Source: an uncultured Clostridium sp.
Lineage (GTDB): Bacteria; Bacillota; Clostridia; TANB77; CAG-508
Reading direction: 5' to 3'
NCBI GenBank assembly: GCA_900551615.1
Contig: URWN01000004.1
Location: 1 to 64,000, forward strand
DNA length: 64,000 nucleotides
The position numbers and the translations under genes are program-made. The notes under the pieces are model-generated. The model was not told where the DNA came from. It searched no databases and saw only the letters and a program-made list of their open reading frames with translations. This document shows positions 61,899 to 64,000 of this stretch, piece after piece. How positions within the stretch are numbered: position 1 is the first letter of the stretch; each line of letters starts with the position of its first letter.

Positions 61899-62105
61899 TT
61901 ATTGTTTATGTTCTAGATATATATCGTTTATATCTTCTTTTTGATAAGTTTGCTGTATTTTTTCTAATTCTCGTTGTTGTGCTTGTGCTTTATAGTTTGT
62001 ATTTACATATACTGCAACTACAACTATTACAAAAAATAACATACTCATTAAAACAAATAAAGTTATTGAACCTTTTTGTTCTTTTATTTTTGATTTTAAT
62101 TTCAT
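61899..62105 (-). CDS. Small prepilin-like protein (68 residues)
   Basis: A basic head MKLKSKIKEQKG is followed by a hydrophobic helix SITLFVLMSMLFFVIVVVAV, a type IV prepilin-like or TadE-like leader, and then a short Gln/Glu-rich coiled coil (KAQAQQRELEKIQQTYQKED). It is too short to carry a globular head. It may be a minor component of the nearby Tad-like machine or of a competence-like pseudopilus (inference). Confidence 0.75.
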   Translation of the reverse strand: MKLKSKIKEQKGSITLFVLMSMLFFVIVVVAVYVNTNYKAQAQQRELEKIQQTYQKEDINDIYLEHKQ

Positions 62106-62148
62106 AATTAATCACCTTTTAATTATGTTTCGTTATGTACTATTTTGT

Positions 62149-62676
62149 TTATGCTTCTGGCTCTACTAATCCATAATTTTTTCCATCTTTTAATTTATGT
62201 ATAACATTTACTTTTCCTGTTTCTACATTTATAAAAGCTAAGAAATTGTGTGTTGGATGTGCTTTTAATTCTAACACTGCATCTTCTGGTGTTATTGGTT
62301 TTATTTCATAGTAAGAAGTTTTTATTATTTCGTTTGATATTTCTGCAATGTGGTCACTTTCAACTTCCATTGTTTTTAAGCTTGCATCTTTCATCATTTT
62401 TTCTTTTTTTGTTTTTGCTTTTCTTATTTGTCCTTCTAATATGTCTATATCTTTATCTATAGATGCATACATGTCTTTGTCTTCTGTAACAGCTCTGTAT
62501 TTTTCTCCATTTGCTATTATACAAATTTCTGCTGTTTGTTCATTTTTTTCTGTTTTTAAAGTAACATCTGCTTCGGCATCTTCAAAATATTTGTCGATTC
62601 TGTCTAATTTTTTTTCAACATAATCGTTTATTGCTTCTGTTATCTTTAGTTCTTTTCCTATAATTTTTATTTTCAT
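62149..62676 (-). CDS. hpf: Ribosome hibernation promoting factor, long form
   Basis: A 175-residue long HPF that dimerises 70S ribosomes in stationary phase. The N-terminal domain has MKIKIIGKELKITEAINDYV, EKKLDRIDKYF and DKDMYASIDKDIDILEGQIR. The C-terminal dimerisation domain has EIIKTSYYEIKPITPEDAVL and HNFLAFINVETGKVNVIHKL. Length and both domains are standard for Firmicutes. ATG 62676 follows GGGAGCG. Confidence 0.96.
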   Translation of the reverse strand: MKIKIIGKELKITEAINDYVEKKLDRIDKYFEDAEADVTLKTEKNEQTAEICIIANGEKYRAVTEDKDMYASIDKDIDILEGQIRKAKTKKEKMMKDASLKTMEVESDHIAEISNEIIKTSYYEIKPITPEDAVLELKAHPTHNFLAFINVETGKVNVIHKLKDGKNYGLVEPEA

Positions 62677-62749
62677 AAAAATCGCTCCCTTCTTTTTTAC
62701 TTTTGCCTACACTCATTATATCGGTTCTTTTTATTTTTTGCAAGCATTT

Positions 62750-63478
62750 TTAAAATAAATCTTCTAATTTGTACTCTTTTTCTAATTTCTCGTTAAAATA
62801 AATCTTGCTTATTAATTCAAATTCTCGTAAACTGTCGTCTTTTAGATTAAATGAATATAATTTTTTAGGAGGTGCTGAAACTGTATATAAAATAGCATTT
62901 TTTGTACTTTCACTCATGTTCAAAGAAGACTTGTCCTGTCTTCCACAGCTATCGCATTTAAACCCATTATCTCTTATAGAAAATTTAGTAAGTTCATTTT
63001 CCTCTTTGCAACTAATGCATTTTGTTACTCTTGGCATAAATCCTAAAATACATAATAATCTTATTTTAAATACACTTAATACAAAATCTTTATCTTTTTC
63101 CGTTTCTGATATTGTGTATAGTGTATTTAAAAATAGTTGTAATATTTTGTAACAGTTCTCATTTTCTTCTGTTACGTCTTGAATTATTTTATTTATATGT
63201 ATTGCATATTTTAGTTTGTCTAAATCTGTACGTAAATTATAAAAAATTTCTATTGTTTCACATGAATTTATATGGTATGTATTTGTTCCTTTATACATCA
63301 TATATTCACCAAAGCAAAATAATTGTGTACCTGCTAAAAGAGCACTTTGTGGCCTTCGTGCTCCTTTTGCTACACAAGATATTTTTCCATAATTTGGTGT
63401 TAATATTGTAAGCATTTTGTCATAATCTCCTAAGTTATTTTCCGCAATTACTATTCCATTTAATTTTATATTTGCCAT
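62750..63478 (-). CDS. recO: DNA repair protein RecO
   Basis: A 242-residue recombination mediator that helps RecA load with RecR. It has an N-terminal OB fold (IVIAENNLGDYDKMLTILTP, GKISCVAKGARRPQSALLAG) and a zinc finger C-x2-C..C-x2-C (KCISCKEENELTKFS, FKCDSCGRQD, about residues 150-190). ATG 63478 is preferred to an in-frame TTG 12 bases upstream; neither has a clear ribosome site. Order recO-yqzL-era is typical. Confidence 0.94.
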   Translation of the reverse strand: MANIKLNGIVIAENNLGDYDKMLTILTPNYGKISCVAKGARRPQSALLAGTQLFCFGEYMMYKGTNTYHINSCETIEIFYNLRTDLDKLKYAIHINKIIQDVTEENENCYKILQLFLNTLYTISETEKDKDFVLSVFKIRLLCILGFMPRVTKCISCKEENELTKFSIRDNGFKCDSCGRQDKSSLNMSESTKNAILYTVSAPPKKLYSFNLKDDSLREFELISKIYFNEKLEKEYKLEDLF

Positions 63479-63537
63479 TTGATAATTCAAGCTAAAATAT
63501 TTTTTGATATTTTTTAATATTTTAACTTGTTCCCCCT

Positions 63538-63705
63538 TTATAATTGTGCATTTTTATTTATATTTTCAATATTTTTTACATTCATATTTGTTATTTTTTG
63601 TATTTCTTGAATTCCTTTTTCTGCATTTTCTATTTGTTTATATTCTAGGAATGTATTTATATTACCAGTATTTTTAAACATATCCCATGCTATTTTTTTA
63701 ATCAT
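63538..63705 (-). CDS. yqzL: YqzL family small protein
   Basis: A 55-residue protein beginning MIKKIAWDMFKNTGNINTFL, the signature of YqzL-like proteins (MI.....W..F..TGNI..YL), encoded as usual between era and recO. ATG 63705 follows AGGAG by 8 bases. It is longer than the usual 40-50 residues by a Lys/Asn-rich tail. Function unknown; in Bacillus the gene belongs to the era-recO cluster. Confidence 0.85.
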   Translation of the reverse strand: MIKKIAWDMFKNTGNINTFLEYKQIENAEKGIQEIQKITNMNVKNIENINKNAQL

Positions 63706-63773
63706 GTGATCATCTCCTTTTTAAAGTTTTACCTTTAATTTATCTTTCGCAATTTTTCTAAATTTATACAATA

Positions 63774-64000
63774 TTATTTAAGTTTAAATTTGCTAACAAT
63801 AGAATCATTATCAAGCCAATCATTTTTTACCTTTACCCATGTTTTTAAATTTATTTTTAAGCCAAAGTTTTGTTCCATGTCAATTCTTGCTGCTCTTCCT
63901 ATTCTTTTTAACATTTCTCCGTTTTTTCCTATAATTATTCCTTTATGTGATTCTCTTAAGCAATAAATTGTAGCTTCTATATCGTATATATCTTCACCTT
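63774..64000 (-). CDS. era: GTPase Era, C-terminal part (cut by window edge)
   Basis: The last 74 residues of Era: the KH domain with IEATIYCLRESHKGIIIGKN, GEMLKRIGRAARIDME and LKTWVKVKNDWLDND. Era binds the 3' end of 16S rRNA and helps 30S maturation. The GTPase domain lies beyond the window. Confidence 0.95.
   Translation of the reverse strand, partial: GEDIYDIEATIYCLRESHKGIIIGKNGEMLKRIGRAARIDMEQNFGLKINLKTWVKVKNDWLDNDSIVSKFKLK

Noticed and set aside
1..64000. CRISPR array, tRNA, rRNA, transposase or reverse transcriptase
   Set aside because: I looked for regularly spaced repeats, RNA-gene-like segments and recognisable enzymes and found none; very small or divergent ones could be missed without searches.

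Overview
The window is very AT-rich and comes from a spore-forming, monoderm, low-GC Firmicute, most likely an uncultured gut-type member of the Clostridia. This is inferred from SpoIVB, SleB, SpoVG, an alpha/beta-type small acid-soluble spore protein and YqzL, together with the clostridial orders rimP-nusA-ylxR-L7Ae-infB-rbfA-nrnA-truB and hpf-recO-yqzL-era. Most genes lie on the minus strand. I see no rRNA, tRNA, CRISPR array or reverse transcriptase.

Layout: 0-3.5 kb has a cut-off prepilin-like gene, rpmF, a DUF5662 gene and asnB. From 3.6 to 10.9 kb is an accessory region: an ABC exporter, a phosphoesterase, several gene remnants, a direct repeat of about 340 bp carrying copies of the 3' end of asnB, and a small cassette (HAD, pyroglutamyl-peptidase-like, APH-like, unknown). 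From 11 to 31.6 kb is a core block: dnaE, sleB, holA, glycogen debranching enzyme, yvcK, murB, nfeD/band-7, argS, galE, Nudix, cysS and a class A PBP. From 31.7 to 41.8 kb is the translation operon (truB to rimP) and a glycosyltransferase. From 42 to 48.3 kb are asd, a prepilin/C-type-lectin-like protein, spoVG, murC and spoIVB. From 48.4 to 60.3 kb is one 12-gene Tad/Flp-like pilus operon. From 60.5 to 64 kb are a Cof-type HAD gene, a SASP gene, a small pilin-like gene, hpf, recO, yqzL and era.

The most unusual observation concerns the codon CGG. A hand scan of all predicted genes found only six in-frame CGG triplets. At four of them (the DUF5662 gene, asnB, spoIVB and the Cof-like HAD gene) the reading frame breaks exactly at CGG. 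In each, skipping the C (or reading CGGN as one four-base codon) puts a GGN glycine codon in place and restores a full-length protein. In the three recognised families that glycine is one the family conserves (GGKQPM, QGMSGSP and GDNMND). In spoIVB the shift is needed to reach the catalytic serine; in the HAD gene it is needed for motif IV. This is the pattern expected of a +1 recoding system at a rare or poorly decoded arginine codon. It is a hypothesis from sequence alone; sequencing error and gene decay are the alternatives.

The second observation is that the prepilin-leader protein at 43.6-44.7 kb ends in a C-type-lectin-like (SUMF1/FGE) domain. Its last roughly 35 codons carry the NNC-rich codon signature of a diversity-generating retroelement variable region. 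With the Tad-like operon nearby, this suggests a diversified, surface-displayed pilus-type adhesin, with the reverse transcriptase and template outside the window.
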